Origin: Equus caballus | Taxonomy: Eukaryota; Chordata; Mammalia; Perissodactyla; Equidae | DNA: 64,000 bases | Assembly: GCF_041296265.1 (NCBI RefSeq) | Contig: NC_091693.1 | Span: 21,514,001 to 21,578,000 of the forward strand | Direction of reading: 5' to 3' | Shown: positions 42,431-63,753 of the stretch, in pieces | Layout: every line of letters starts with the position of its first letter | Position numbering within the stretch: the stretch's first letter is position 1 | Position numbers and translations under genes: made by a program | Notes under the pieces: model-generated | What the model was told of the DNA's origin: nothing | Seen by the model: the letters and a program-made list of their open reading frames with translations, nothing else | Database searches by the model: none

Positions 42431-45400
42431 AATTTCAAGAAAATTTAGAAGAAGCAAAGTGTGATGACTGACTGTCTCCATGGAAAACTATGCATTCTTT
42501 AGAGCACACCCTTCCGGAGCTGTCTGATTCTAGCATTTTAGTGCCTTTGAACTATTTTACAATGTTATAATTTCTGGATAGTTAATAGCAATGCAAATAG
42601 TTTGTGACCACAGACATGCACATTCTGTCTGCTGTGGGGACACTTGAATCCCCCCACCTAGCCAGTTTCACACACATTCACAAATTCATTTCAACATCCC
42701 TTGACTCCATATAAATTTGTGCTTCTTCCATTTCTGCCTGGTTTTCCTATTAATGAGTTAAATAAAATGGGGAGTTTCCATTCAATGGATATAAATTTCA
42801 GTCATGCAAGAGGAAAAGATTCTAGAGCTCTGCTGCATAACACGGTGTCTATGGTTAATGACACTCTACACTTAAAAGTTACCGGAGAGTGTAGATCCTA
42901 TGTTATGTGTTTTTATATCACAATAAGAAAATCTTTGACATGCGTTAATTTTATATCTATATAAGCCATGATGTTACCTTTTAAAAAATTATCCTTTGAT
43001 AGAATAAATGAACAAATTTGTGTGTGCTTCTGTGCATGTGTTGGCTTTTTGGTTTGTAGTCTGTTCTAGGCACTAGATACAGGTCCCTCTGGACCAAATA
43101 AGAAGGACCATGTAACACCTTGGCTCATCTTAAAGGCTCTTGGCTATTTCCATTTGAGCAACTTGGAGCCACTGGAGAGTTAGAAGCAGAAAAGGGACAG
43201 CATTGGGTTTTTAGAATTTACTGTCTTCTCTGTGTAGAACAGACTGGAGGAAGGCAGAGAGCAGGTGAGAAGACGAGTCTCCTTAACTGTGTACTTAAGT
43301 TCCAACTATAGAAAGTGAGTCCTTGGAGGCAAGAATATGCATCTCTCACAAGCACTGTAGATTTGCTTTGCACACAGTAATGAACAATTACATAGCAGGT
43401 GACAGATACGTGCCGAATGAGAGGCTTCCCAAATGTACATACAGGTAGCAAGCTCTTGCATAGAGCGTTGCTTTAATTTTGGTAAAGAAACTTACATGTA
43501 CATATCCTTCCTCTCCCTCCATCTACTCACAACCACAGGGAACAGTTTGGGAGCCCAGAAGTGAGAGGTGAACAAGTTCATTTGTTTGTTTCTCTGTGTA
43601 GGGGCGGGGCCCACTCAGCAAGGTGCTTCCCTCGTGTGCAGGGGTGGGTTGCGGATGCGGAGAGAGGTTTGGGAGACAATGATAGTGGTGTCCCTGTGTC
43701 TGGCCTTTCCTTTCAAGCTCCCGTATGCAGGATTTCCCCCTTTCCAGAGGGGCAAAGGGGCTCAAGATTTTCTCATCCCCCCTTTCCTGAGGCCCCAACC
43801 CTGCCAAGAAAAACAGGAGTGAGGTCAGAGTCCTGAAGAACGCAGGCTTTGGGGGTAATGAGCTGGTGAACAATGTTCTGGTGTTGGAGGACTCAGATAA
43901 GGGGTTACCTGGGGAGGACTCAGATTGCCTGATGTAGCAGATCCTGGAGAGGCCATAAGGGAGGAGAAAGCCAGTCCCCGGTGGGAACACCTGAGCAGGG
44001 TCAGGACTGACAGAGGGGCACACGTTAGGGTAATTTTGGGAGGGCATGAAGTTCCTGTTTCCAGCCATATTAGGACGCAGGCTTCCTGCTGCTTCATGAC
44101 TCTGGGGCTCAGGACAGCCTGGGCTAGTAACTGCAGGAAGTGTCTGGGCAGAGTTGGGTGGGAGCCCTGCAGTAGTTGAGATCACCTAGCAAGAGACCAG
44201 AAGGCTCCAGACAGAAATGTGAGAAAACGTGGAAAGAGGGAAAAACTCCCAGACTGAAAGTGAAAATCAGCTCAGATGGAGAAAGACAGAAAGCATTCCT
44301 GCAGGTGTTCAGGCTGGATAGGGGGACAGCTACAAAATTAAAAGGAATGCTTATTTCTCTTAAGGGCTTCCAACAGCTGGATAATAACATAGTGACCCCC
44401 TAAGTGAGGGATTCATGCTTTCTAATCAATGATGCCCTGGGACTGGCTTTGTTATTCCATCCAGTTACTGGGGACACTCCTGGCTAAACCATCCTCACCT
44501 CAGGACAACTCTCCATCCCTCAATCTGAGCATGGCGGCACACACTGGAAGGTCCTGCATACCCCTGACCAGCGTCATTGACCTATGGTGTTACCAGATCC
44601 TTCCCCAAGCTCCTCCCCCTGTGCATGGGTGGCTGGTAAATGTTTAGCCGCCCACGAGGCTCCATCCACCAGGTGGCACTGTGACCCCTGGGGAGACCCA
44701 GGCTGCGGGGAGCTGGTGCTGTCCGTGGTGCTGAAACAGGGACTTGATTTAAGCTTAGGTAGCTCCCAGCTGTGCAGATGGGCCTGAGAAGTGGCTTATG
44801 GTCCCAGTTTGGGGCCAGGAGGGCAAAGAAGTCGGGATGGATGGAGCCAGGGGAGGAACAGACAATCAGGAGTGGGTGGTGCTGGTCTCCTGTCTCTCTT
44901 CCTTCTCCCACCTCTCCTGTTCACTATCAGGCATTGTGCTTCCTGTGGACAATGTCTATCTGACTCCTGGCTCAGCCTCTTGGCAAGGGGATGTTCTTGC
45001 TCAGATTCTCTGTTTACCGACATCTGTACTGCTACTTTAAATAGCTTGCTTCATGCCAGCTTCACCAAAACAAAGTAAACAAAAACTATGAAAGTGAGGA
45101 GGCTAGTCCGCATCTGACAAAGGAGAATACCGAGTGTCAGGGTCAGGAGTATCAGACACTGTGCCTGGATCCCTTTCTTCCATTCTGTCCACCTGCCCCA
45201 GTGCCTCTGGGCAGGATAGGATAGTGTCAGGTCTGAGGGGAAGGTAACCGCCTCCTGGACACTTATTTCTGGCTCCAATGGATCCCCCTCGCTGGTGGTG
45301 TAGGACTCAACTGATATAGTCAGAGGGGTTATCCTTCCATCCAGGAGAGGGATGAGCCTATCTGGCTGCCTCCTTTTCTCAGCCAGGATTTGGGAAACGG

Positions 45401-46744
45401 TGAGTCTGAGTGTCCTGACTCTGTTGGGTGGGGGACCGAGATGCCCTGCTTGTACTGTTCCTCCAGTCCTGGGGTCCTAAATCAGATCACCATCTTCTTA
45501 CCTCCTTCCAGAATTCTCCTTCAGTTGTCCCTTGCACCATTTACAGTTTTTTACATTTACAGTTTTTACCATTTACAGAATTACAGTTGTGAATAGAGGG
45601 GATCAGTAGGGAAAAATGGGTCGATACCATCCTGTCTGGATTGTATGTCTGTCAATTTTTAATGTTTTCAACACATGGTTGAAACATATGACACACCCTG
45701 ATATTGTCATAAACAGAAGTCTGACTCACATCTCCTTTCTGGATGCAGGGCAGGAGGAAGTTAGGGATCAGGCATTTTTTACACACATCAGAATCTCCCT
45801 TTTGTATATATGTGTCTCTTTACGAACTTATGTCCTAATGTTTTGCCTCTTTGATGGGTTGAATGCTGCTTGTGAATTTTGGGCTATTTTTGTTTAAACT
45901 GATTTTTATTAAAGTTAAATATTAGGTTTTCCTGGAAGGAAGAATGTGAGCTCCTGCTTCCCTTTGTCTTTACGACCAAGACCTCTATTTCTCAGCTCAT
46001 TTTAAAGGATAAGAAGGTGTTAGCCAGATGATGACATGGTGATGGGCCTTCCTGGAGGAACGACGTGGATGCACAAAGACAGTGAGTAATTCATCAAAAT
46101 ACATATACTTAGTGAAAGACTTGAGGGATTTATGGGTTACCTATGGCAGTGGAGAGGTAGGCCGGGTGAGATGAAGAACAACTTAGAATAGATGTCAGAA
46201 AACCATAGTCCATGGGTTGCCCACCTTTGTAAATAAAATTTTGTTGGAACAAAGTCATGTTATTTACTGTTGTCTGTGACTGCTCTTGCGCTAAAAGCAC
46301 TTAGTTGAATAGCTGCAACAGAGACCACACAGCTTGTAAAACCCAAAATATTTGCTGTCAGACCCTTTAAAACAAGTTTCCTAACTCTGAATTAGAATGT
46401 CAACCTGAGAAGCTTGTAAATTATTCTTATGAGCTGAGGATATAGGGAAGTATTTTTAACTACGGTTGTCTGTGAGTTTTAGGAAATGGTCTAAATGTTA
46501 ATATCTGATTTTTCCTATAGCAGAACTAGTAGGAGGCAGGCAGGATGGAAAGGGAAGATTTGGGAGTGGAGGGAGATGATGCTGGAGGCCCAGTCAGGGC
46601 AGGATCCGTGGGAGGGCTTTGAGAAGAGGGTGAACTGACACGTGACTGATGTGGTGTTTGGGACACAGCACACCCAGCCACTGGGTGAAATGTCACTGAG
46701 AACTTTCTGTTCAAGGGAGAAGGAACTAGCATGCACCCAACTCT

Positions 46745-46950
46745 CACAATGTACCAGGACTTCTGCAGGGTGTTTCCCATGTGTACTATTATTTAATCCT
46801 CACAGCAACCCTGTGAGGTAGGACTTCTTACATCCATTTCACAAATCATGAAAGCAAGATGTGGAAGGGTAAGGTGGCTTCCCTGACGTCATACTCTTGA
46901 TAAATGAAAGAGTATGGATTAGATCCCAGGTCTCTCTGATTGCAAAGCCT
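46745..46950 (+). mobile_element. MIR SINE
   Basis: Duplicate of 7300-7500, core 'cacagcaaccctgtgaggta'. Confidence 0.75.
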
Positions 46951-47101
46951 AATATAGTTCCAGTACAGCAGGAAACTCACATACAACAGTTTATAACCCA
47001 TTGTCTATGGGGGTGTAAAGTCTCCAAGGATCAGCCTTTGGGTTCCGCTTCCTGTAGGGGATATGGATGCTCTGGCTGAGCCTGATGCTCCCATTGGTTC
47101 C

Positions 47102-55563
<8,462 letters not shown>

Positions 55564-55661
55564 TCAGTCCTGGGTCTGAAAGGAGAAGAAGGCAATTGGG
55601 GGCAGCACTGCTGGGAGACCTAGAGGAAGCTCAGGAGGAGCCAGTGACCTTGGCCATTCCC

Positions 55662-55674
55662 AGAAGAGGAAGTG
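55662..55674 (+). promoter_or_regulatory. PU.1-type box upstream of gene 2
   Basis: AGAAGAGGAAGTG lies about 122 bp upstream of the start codon. It is the best match in the window to the PU.1 consensus (AGAGGAAGTG). Confidence 0.55.
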
Positions 55675-56067
55675 CAGGCTCGAGCTTGTCCCCTATTTTG
55701 CAGAGCAGGCAGACACCTCATGACCCAGACAACCCAAGACCCACCCAGAGAGGAGCAGACAAGGAGCAGACCCTATATCCTGTCCCAATGTGGGGGTTTC
55801 CTTCTGCCCCAGAGCCTGGACCAGGATCTCTGAGGACATCTGAGGATGAGACACGGTGACTCTAGGGGCCTCCCATCTGGGGTGCTTTTCTGAGCACTGT
55901 GGTCTACACCAAGGAGCTGGCCACCTCTTGCCTGATCTTGGAGGGTCTGGCCTCATCTAGAGCTCAGGTGGTTGGTCCTGCCTGGTGTAGGGTTCTTTAG
56001 GGTCTCTGTGAGTGTCTGGGACAGAGGAAAGAAAGAGTTTCCAGGTGACATGAAGGCAGCAGCCAAT

Positions 56068-56092
56068 CATTCAATCATTCATTCATTCATTC
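56068..56092. repeat. (ATTC)n microsatellite
   Basis: Upstream of gene 2, at a distance similar to that in the other loci. Confidence 0.75.
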
Positions 56093-56929
56093 CCCAAACA
56101 CTTCGTGAGCATCTTGGTGTTGGGGTGGCTGGAGACAAGAAGGGAGATGACGAACCTGGTCCATGCCCCTGAGATACTCCCCACCCGGTGGCGTCACTTC
56201 CTCCCCAGACACTCAGTCTCATCGGGCTTTAGAGCTGCAGCCACTGGTGAATTTCCTGTGTGTCCTGGTAGGATGTTGAGAATTTTCTAAAATATGAGTA
56301 TGAGATTTTACTTTTTTACTTCTAGTATGCTGATTCATGAAGTTACTGTGGCATCTACAAAACAAAAAACATGTAGCATCTTCATGTAAAACAAAAACGA
56401 GAGCACATGTTCTAGGAGCCAGTGCAGAGGAAACTCCTTTTCCCTGAATGTTGCCGTTCAGTGATTTGTGGACTGGAGAGAATTTTGTTAGCTCTTCATC
56501 ATACGGATGAGCACTTCCTGTCATGTAAAACATCTTCCCACGGTTACATGTGGCTCACAAGGCATAATACTTCCCAAAACTTGAGTGCAAGATACAGCTA
56601 CAATTAAAATTTTAGATTCAGCTCATGTGGTTTGCATCTCACTCTGTATCATGTGCGTCTGGGAAATCCTTGACACCTGTGACATAAATGCATTTGCCAC
56701 CATCTGTTTGTAAAACCTTTCAAATACAGTAGTAAATAGATAACTGTTCCTTCAAACTTACTGACAGAGAGAGATTTTGCACTTTGATTTGATATGTAAG
56801 GAATTGAGTCTCCAATAACAGTTCTAGGTTATGAAAAAAAGCAGTAATGTGGCACATAATGGAAACTCCAATACAACTGATTTCACAGGCAAGAAAGTTA
56901 TACCATGTTCATGGACTGGAAGGTTTAGT

Positions 56930-57355
56930 GAGTTCTCATTGTTTTTCTTTAAGGAACCTTATAATTTACATAAAATAAAATGTACCCACTGGAAACGTAC
57001 ATTTCTATGCATTTTGACACACATATACAGCCCAGTTATGACCCCACAATCAAGAGATAGACGTTTCCACTACTCCAAAAAAGACAACCCACACCTATGT
57101 GCAGCTCATCGTCCCCGCGTCCACCCCTGGTAACCACTGACATACTCTCTATCTTGGTGAATTAATTTTATCTATTTGAGAATTTCCTAGAAATGTACTC
57201 ATTTGTGTTTAGATTCTTTCACTCATACTATTTTTGAAATGGATCAAGTTGCATGGTTCTTTAGTTCAGAGTGTCGATTACTAAGTAGTATTCCATTACT
57301 TGGATATCCTGTAATCTTTTATTTATTCACTTATTGACAGACATTTGAGATTTTC
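56930..57355 (-). mobile_element. Old L1 3' end, antisense
   Basis: Unit B copy of 14600-15010 ('ctaagtagtattccattact'). Confidence 0.65.
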
Positions 57356-57394
57356 ACCAGCCTGTCCCTCATGCCCCAAATTCCGCCCCAGGAA

Positions 57395-58555
57395 AGCAGA
57401 CACTGCTTTCCTCCTCACCATTACCCACATTTCCCTTCCCCCCATTACCCACTCTCCACCCCCACAGAGCTCTGCTTTAGGAACACTGTCTCACTTGCTG
57501 TTTCTCCAACTCATCAGGGATGCCCCAACCTCAGAGCCCTAGCACTTGCTGCTCTGTCTGTTGAGAGCCCTCAGGGATCCTCTCTCAGGGCTCACACCGC
57601 ACTCCTTCACCTCCGCAAAGTGTTTTCTCTGAGACTCCAGACCCCAGGACCATCCCTCCCCTTCGCCCATTTCATTTCTCTCCAGAGCACTTATTACTTG
57701 TACATTTTTGCCACTTATTTGTTCATTATTTTCATCCTCCTCCCCAATAAGTGGAAGTCCTTTACAGCAGGAACACTTTGCATTTGTAACACATGTATTT
57801 GTAAAAGTACAGGTATTACCCAAACTCTTGGAACAACCGACAAGTGAAAGATGGTTGCTGAAGGAGTAGATGAATGCATGGGTGATGGCTGACCACGTGC
57901 TCAAAACCCTCACAGCGGTGAACACACTAGTTAGAGTTAAATAAATGAGTGAAAAAGTAGAGCTCAAAGGATGAGCTTGAGTAGGGAAGGTTGATATAGG
58001 CACATGAGGAAGAGCTGAGCAGTGATTCTGAGATGCAAAAAGCTTACTCTGCTTGAGGCAAGTGAGCAGGCCAGTGTGGGAGGAGCGAAGCCCTGAAGGT
58101 GACTCTTGTTTCCCTCCCCCAAATGCCCAACCAAGTAGTATGGATGCTCACCTTTTGGTAGTGTGGAGAAGCAGTGTATTTAATTATAGAGGTAACGTTA
58201 TTGTACTGGGGAAGAGAGATGGGAGGGATGCAGCAGGATATGGACTAAGAGGGGAGCTCAGCTCAAAAGAAATGGTTGTATTAAGCTGTATTCAGAGGAA
58301 GCACAGATAGGCTTTGCAACATATGTGAGCAGGAAGAGGTGATGGAGAGCTCGGGTGGGACAAGTCTAGATCTCTGGTTGGTTGCCAGGGACAAGAGTGC
58401 CATTGGTGAGATAGAGAGCTCAACAGGAGAAGTACGTTCAGGCGTGTATTAAATATGTGTTCCTGGTGTTTTGATATCTAGGGCATTCTAATCTTGAAAC
58501 TGCTCCTGCCAGGACTAGCCAATTACTAGAGATTGTAAAGGACTTGCCTGCATGC
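57395..58555. repeat. Duplicated block (pairs with 50690-51825)
   Basis: It lies between unit B and pseudogene 5. Its right end meets DNA homologous to intron 4 of gene 1 ('ccttcagtgactggaggaag'). It holds no gene. Confidence 0.85.
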
Positions 58556-58814
58556 ATGCCTTCCTCCAAGGCCTTCAGTGACTGGAGGAAGAGAAAGAGA
58601 ACATTTAGGATGCACAGGGAGGAAGTTGCTGGTCATCTGGGCAAGATCAGAGTTGGAGGATATGGAAGGAAGAGGCCTGAAGGGGGCTGCTCATGGCTTA
58701 CTGCAGCCCCTCCAGCCCAGCCCCAGCATCCATCATGCAGGTCACCCAGTTCTGACCTGACCTGGCAGAGACCCCATCCGAGTCACCAGCACATGGGTGG
58801 GGGCTCCCTCCTAC

Positions 58815-60035
58815 CTGTGCCATCTCCTAGAAAGATACGGATTTCTGGGTTCTCTTGAGCTCCCAGGATGAGAAGAGGGATTTCCCCTTTCACTGGAGAG
58901 GGTTTGGTGAGAGAAATGTAGGCATCCCCCTACCCCAGGAGTCGTAGAATGCAGGAGGGAGAGGACTGGCACCCTTCCAGGTCCCCTCCTCAGCCAGGCC
59001 CCCAGGACAAAAGAACCAAGTGTCCCCAGACTTGCATTCCTGCCCCTCACACCCTCAGGGACCCAGGGGTCCTGGCCCAGCACTCACAGGTGACGTTGAG
59101 CTGGATGGTCGTTTCCACAGTCACACCAGCTGCAGGGAACTTCACCTGACAGGTGAGGTTGGTGCCATGGTCCTGGGGCCGCGGGGTGAGGGTGAGCACT
59201 GAGGAGAGGTGGATCCTGGGTCCCAGGCATGTGAGGGCAGCTGACGTGTAAGAGAATAGGGGAAGGTGTGCCCCACTCACAGGCCCAGGGCACAGAGCAG
59301 GTCAGGTTCTTGGGGCAGCTGGACTCCATGGTCCCCGGGATGAGGATCTTGGGCATGTGAGTCAGGGCTGGTGAGGTGAGAGGTTCGTTCCCATGTTTGG
59401 CCCTGAGAGAAGCCTCAGGCTTTGGTCCACCTCCTCCCTCCCAGCCCACACACACTGGACCCCAACGCCCTCCCAGGAGGGGGGCTCCCATCCCAGCCCT
59501 GATCTGGGATGCCCATATCCTTTCCCTGTGGTGTGACCTGGAGCTTGCCCCTTACCCGTCACACGCAAGGAGAGCCGGTTAGATTTATAACTCCATTTTG
59601 TACTTCCTCTCTCTACTCAAGAGAAGTATTTTCCAATATCCCTCCTCCTGATGTCTCTGATGTCCAGGGAACAGTTGTAGGTCCAGGGGTCTCCAGGAGG
59701 TGGCATTGGCCTTGGGTCTCTTCCTACACTGCACAGTCTAGGTTGTTTGTGACTATAGGAGCATCCTGGTGTGGATTTACCCCTCCCAGAACCAGCAGCC
59801 ATGAGCAGAGACGGAGTCGACCAGGTGCTCCCGAGGACGAGAGAAGGTGCAGGGCACAGAGAGGCACAGGCCCTCCTGTTCCATCATGGACTCTTGCGCT
59901 TGTAGCTGGAATCTCTCTTCCTGAGCCAGGGACCCCAAGGGGAAACGAGGGTCAGCTCCAGCCCCTGCCCTGCCTGCTACCTCTCCCCTTGGCTCACTCA
60001 CCTGCCCACAGCAGGGGCAGCAGCAGCAACAGCAT
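58815..60035 (-). pseudogene. Siglec pseudogene 5 (leader, V-set, C2-set, linker)
   Basis: The leader 60002-60035 ([12 protein letters not shown]) is intact. The V-set 59556-59934 has lost its acceptor (TGG for CAG) and one base after CWFWEG, and the codon for the sialic-acid arginine is TGA (YFS-stop-VERG). The C2-set 59088-59367 carries an extra base near CEWGTPSP. The linker 58815-58862 lost its acceptor AG. DNA beyond the linker matches intron 4 of genes 1 and 2 only to about 58555, so membrane and tail exons are gone. It is related to the CD33-like genes. Confidence 0.88.
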
Positions 60036-60059
60036 CTCTGAGATGGAAGATTCAGGTCA

Positions 60060-61356
60060 TCTGTCGTGTGTCTGGAATGAGAAGAGGAAGGGGAGTTGGG
60101 TCGGGGAAGCTGTGGAGAGAATCAGGAAAATCTGGGATGGAGACCACAACCTCAGCCATTCACAGAAGAGGAACTGAAGGCTACAGCTTGTCCATTCTCT
60201 GCACAAAGTTGGCACACACCCCATGGCCCAGAGACCCCCGGTGCCACCCAGAGTGGAGCAGGCAAGTAGCAGACCCCGTCTTGGAGCTTCCCTCCAGCCT
60301 CAGAGCCTGGACCAGGACCTCTCAGGACATATAAGGAGTGGGAAATGGACAATCTCTAAGGGCCTCCCACCTGAGGTGCTTTTCTGAGCCCTAATGTTTA
60401 TACCAAGGAGATGGTCAGTTCCTGTCAGACCCCGAAGGATCACAACCTCATTTAGAGTTCAAGATGGTGGGTTTTGCCATGTGTAGGATTATTTAGGGTC
60501 TGTGTGAGCATCTGAGGTAGCAGAAAAGAAGGATGTCATGGGGTGGAGGGAGGCAGCAGCCATTCTTTCATTCGCTCATTCATTCCTCAAATGCTTAGTG
60601 AGCATCTCTGCGTTGGGGAGGCTGGAGACAAGGAAGGAGATGATAGACCTGGTCCATGTCCCTGAGATGCTCCTCACCCAGTGGTGTCACTTCCTCCCCA
60701 AACACTCAGTCCTGTCGGGCTTTAGAGCTGCAGCCACTGGTGAATTTGCAGTGGGTCCTGGTAGCTATTGGGTATTTTCTAGATTTGACGTCTAGCCAAA
60801 TAAATTAAAAAATTCTTTTCATCTTGCACTACCTGAAACTCTATGCCCATCAAACAGAAACTTCTTTTTCTCCTCCACCTCCCAGCCCATAGAAAGCACT
60901 GCATCCCATTTTCTGTCTCTAGGAATTTGACTCCTTCAGATACTTCATACAAGTGGAATCACGTAGTATTTGCCCTTTTTTTGTGACTGGTTTATTTCAC
61001 TAACCATCAAGTCCTCAAGGTTCACCCATGTGATAGCACGTGTCAGAATTATTTCCTTTTTAAGAGTGAATAATATTCCACGGTGGGCATACACATAATT
61101 GTGTTGACCCATCTATCCACTGAGGGATGCTTGGGTTCTTCCTACCCTTTGGCTACGGTGAACAACGCTGCTGTGTGTATGGGTGTGCAAATGTCTCTGT
61201 GTCCTGCTCTCAATTCCTTTGGATGAACACCCAGAAGTGGAATTGCTAGGTCAAGTGGTAATTGTATTTTTAATTTTTTGAGGAACTGCCATTCTCTTAT
61301 CATCCCCCTCTTGTTTTCTGGTGTTTTTTTCCTTGTCTTTTGTCATGACCTTACAC
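60060..61356. repeat. Duplicated upstream DNA with antisense old L1
   Basis: It pairs with 31400-32660. From about 60815 it holds the complement of an old L1 3' end ('aagagtgaataatattccac'). An (ATTC)n tract lies at 60563-60588. Confidence 0.7.
60164..60176 (+). promoter_or_regulatory. PU.1-type box upstream of pseudogene 5
   Basis: AGAAGAGGAACTG lies about 130 bp upstream of the leader ATG. Confidence 0.4.
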
Positions 61357-61370
61357 TGGCTATATGTTTT

Positions 61371-61610
61371 TTATTTTTAAGGAAGATTAGCTCTGAGCTA
61401 ACATCTGTTGCCAATCCCCCTCTTTTTACTGAGGAAGACTGGCACTGAGCTAACATCCGTGCCCATCTTCCTCTACTTTATATGTGAGATGCCTACCACA
61501 GCATGGCTCGCCAAGTGGTGCCATGTCTGCACCCAGGATCTGAACTGGGGAACTCAGAGCCACTGAAGTAGAACGTGTGCACTTAACTGCTGTGCCACCA
61601 GGCCAGCCCC
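61371..61610 (-). mobile_element. ERE-type SINE
   Basis: It is flanked by 14-bp near-identical duplications, TGGCTATATGTTTT (61357-61370) and TGGCTATACATTTT (61611-61624). It is missing from the related sequence at 32640. Confidence 0.92.
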
Positions 61611-62469
61611 TGGCTATACATTTTAACATGCCCAGTCTGGACCCCTCTCCTGCCCTCCATACATTCATATCCATACCTCTAGCTGACATCCCCAGTTGTC
61701 TATCAAGGGGTTCCTCAGAATTATTGGCACCCTTCAAAACCCTACTCTTTGATGTCCTTCATGGAACACAACTCCATTCTTCCAGTTGCTCAGAGGAAAG
61801 AATTCAGCAGCATCCTTGCTCCTCTCTTTACCTCACTTACCACATACATTAGAAAATTCACTTGGCTTGACCTCCAAAATGTTTCCCAAATATATCCTCC
61901 CCATCTACATGATGTCCCTGGTGCAGGACACCATCACCTCCTGCCTGGAGCACACAGTAGTGATATGCCACATCTATTTTTTGCTACCCTTGACCCACTC
62001 TGGCCCATTCTGAACATAGAAGCCATTGGGATTCTGCTAACTTGAGAGTGTACTCATGTGTCTGCTCCCCCAAAGGCTTCCAGGATCTTGCATTGGCCTG
62101 AGATGCTCTCCCATGGGGTCTGCACCATCCTCCCTGTGCTGTCACACATTGGCCTCTTGTTTCCTCCACACACCAAGCCTGCTTCTGCCTCAGGACCACG
62201 GCACTCACTCCTCCCCCTTTTCCATCTTCCTGGAATACTTTTCTCTTAGGGAAACAGAGATCCTGCTTCCTCCCTGCCTTCAAGTCTTTGTTCAAACATC
62301 ACCTCCATCACATCACGCTCTCCAATTCAGAAAACCCACCCCATTATGTCATAAGCTCCTTTCCCTGAGGGGTTTTCTCCAAACATGTATCAATATCAAA
62401 CATGCTCTATTTTTATTTATTTTTTATTCTTGTCTCCATAATGACAGCATCTTGATGATGGAAGTCCAT

Positions 62470-63600
62470 CTTTTTCCCTTTGCTTATTGTGGTAAAATGT
62501 GCATAAAATAAAACTTGCCATTTTTTTAAAGACTTTATTTTTTCCTTTTGCTCCTCAAAGCTCCCTGGTACATAGTTGTATATTCTTCGTTGTGGGTCTT
62601 TCTAGTTGTGGCATGTGGGACACTGCCTCAGCGTGGTTTGATGAGCAGTGCCATGTCCGCGCCCAGGATTCGAACCAACGAAACGCTGGGCCGCCTGCAG
62701 TGGAGCACACGAACTTAACCACTCGGCCATGGGGCCAGCCCCCAAACTTGCCATTTTTAACATTTTATAAGGTACAAGTCAGTGACACTAGGTACATTTA
62801 CAGTGTTGTGCAACCATTCCCACTGTCTATTTCCTGAACTTTTCTGTCATCCCAAACAGTAACTCTGCCCAGTTACACAACAATGCCCCATCCCGCATCC
62901 TCTAGTTCCCAGCAGCCACCATTCTACTTTCTGCTTCCATGAATTTGCCTTTGTAGGAGACTCATATAAGCAGAATCACGCAAAATTCATCCTTTTGTTT
63001 CTGTTTCGTTTCATTTACCATATTGTTTTCAAGTTTCATCCATGTTTAGCATGCTTCAGAATTTTGTTCATTTCTTTTTAAGACTGAATGGTATTCCATT
63101 GTATGTATTTACCACATTTGGTTCATCTGTTCTTCAGTTGGTGGACACCAGGATTGGTTCCACTGCTCCCAGGAATAATGCTGCTACGAAAAATGGTGTC
63201 CAAGTATTTGTTATATCCACGCTTTCAATACCTTTGAGTACAAACCTGGAAGTGGAAGTGCTGGTAATATGTTGATTCTACATTTAACTTTTGGAGGAAA
63301 TTCCAAAGGGTTTCCCACGAGGCTGAATCATTTTTCATTCCCACAAGCAATGCATGAGGGTTCCAATTTGTCCACATCTTCACCAGCACATTTTATTTTC
63401 TGGGTTTTGTTTAATACGCAAAATTGTTGTCTCAACGGGTGTGAAGTCATATTTCATTGTGGTTTTTCTTTGCATTTCTCTAATGACTGACGATGTTGAC
63501 CATCTTTTCATGTGCTCCTTGATCCCCTGTATCCTCTTTACAAAAGAGTCTCTTCAAAGCCTTTGGATGACAGTGACTTTTGAAGTTGTGTTCATCAGTC
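62470..63600 (-). mobile_element. Old L1 3' end, antisense
   Basis: 'gactgaatggtattccattg' near 63083 is the complement of the L1 ORF2 end. It is broken by the SINE at 62526. Confidence 0.65.
62526..62743 (-). mobile_element. ERE-type SINE (tRNA-Ser-like, well preserved)
   Basis: It has a perfect 15-bp target duplication AAACTTGCCATTTTT (62511-62525 and 62744-62758). Its head 'aaccactcggccatggggcc' is close to the young ERE form, so it is probably the youngest SINE here. Confidence 0.95.
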
Positions 63601-63711
63601 CACCTGGCACCTATGATAATGCTAGCACGTCGTAGGTGTGCAATAACACTTGATAAATGAGTCTATGAATTAATGCCTGGATGTCAATCTGTTCAGAGCC
63701 ATACAATGAAA

Positions 63712-63752
<41 letters not shown>
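63712..63752. repeat. (AC)n microsatellite
   Basis: An uninterrupted AC run of about 17 units. The duplicate near 20222 has only a few units, so this tract expanded after duplication. Confidence 0.95.

Positions 63753-63753
<1 letters not shown>

Noticed and set aside
62526-62743. tRNA-like sequence
   Set aside because: It is the tRNA-derived head of an ERE SINE with target duplications, not a tRNA gene.
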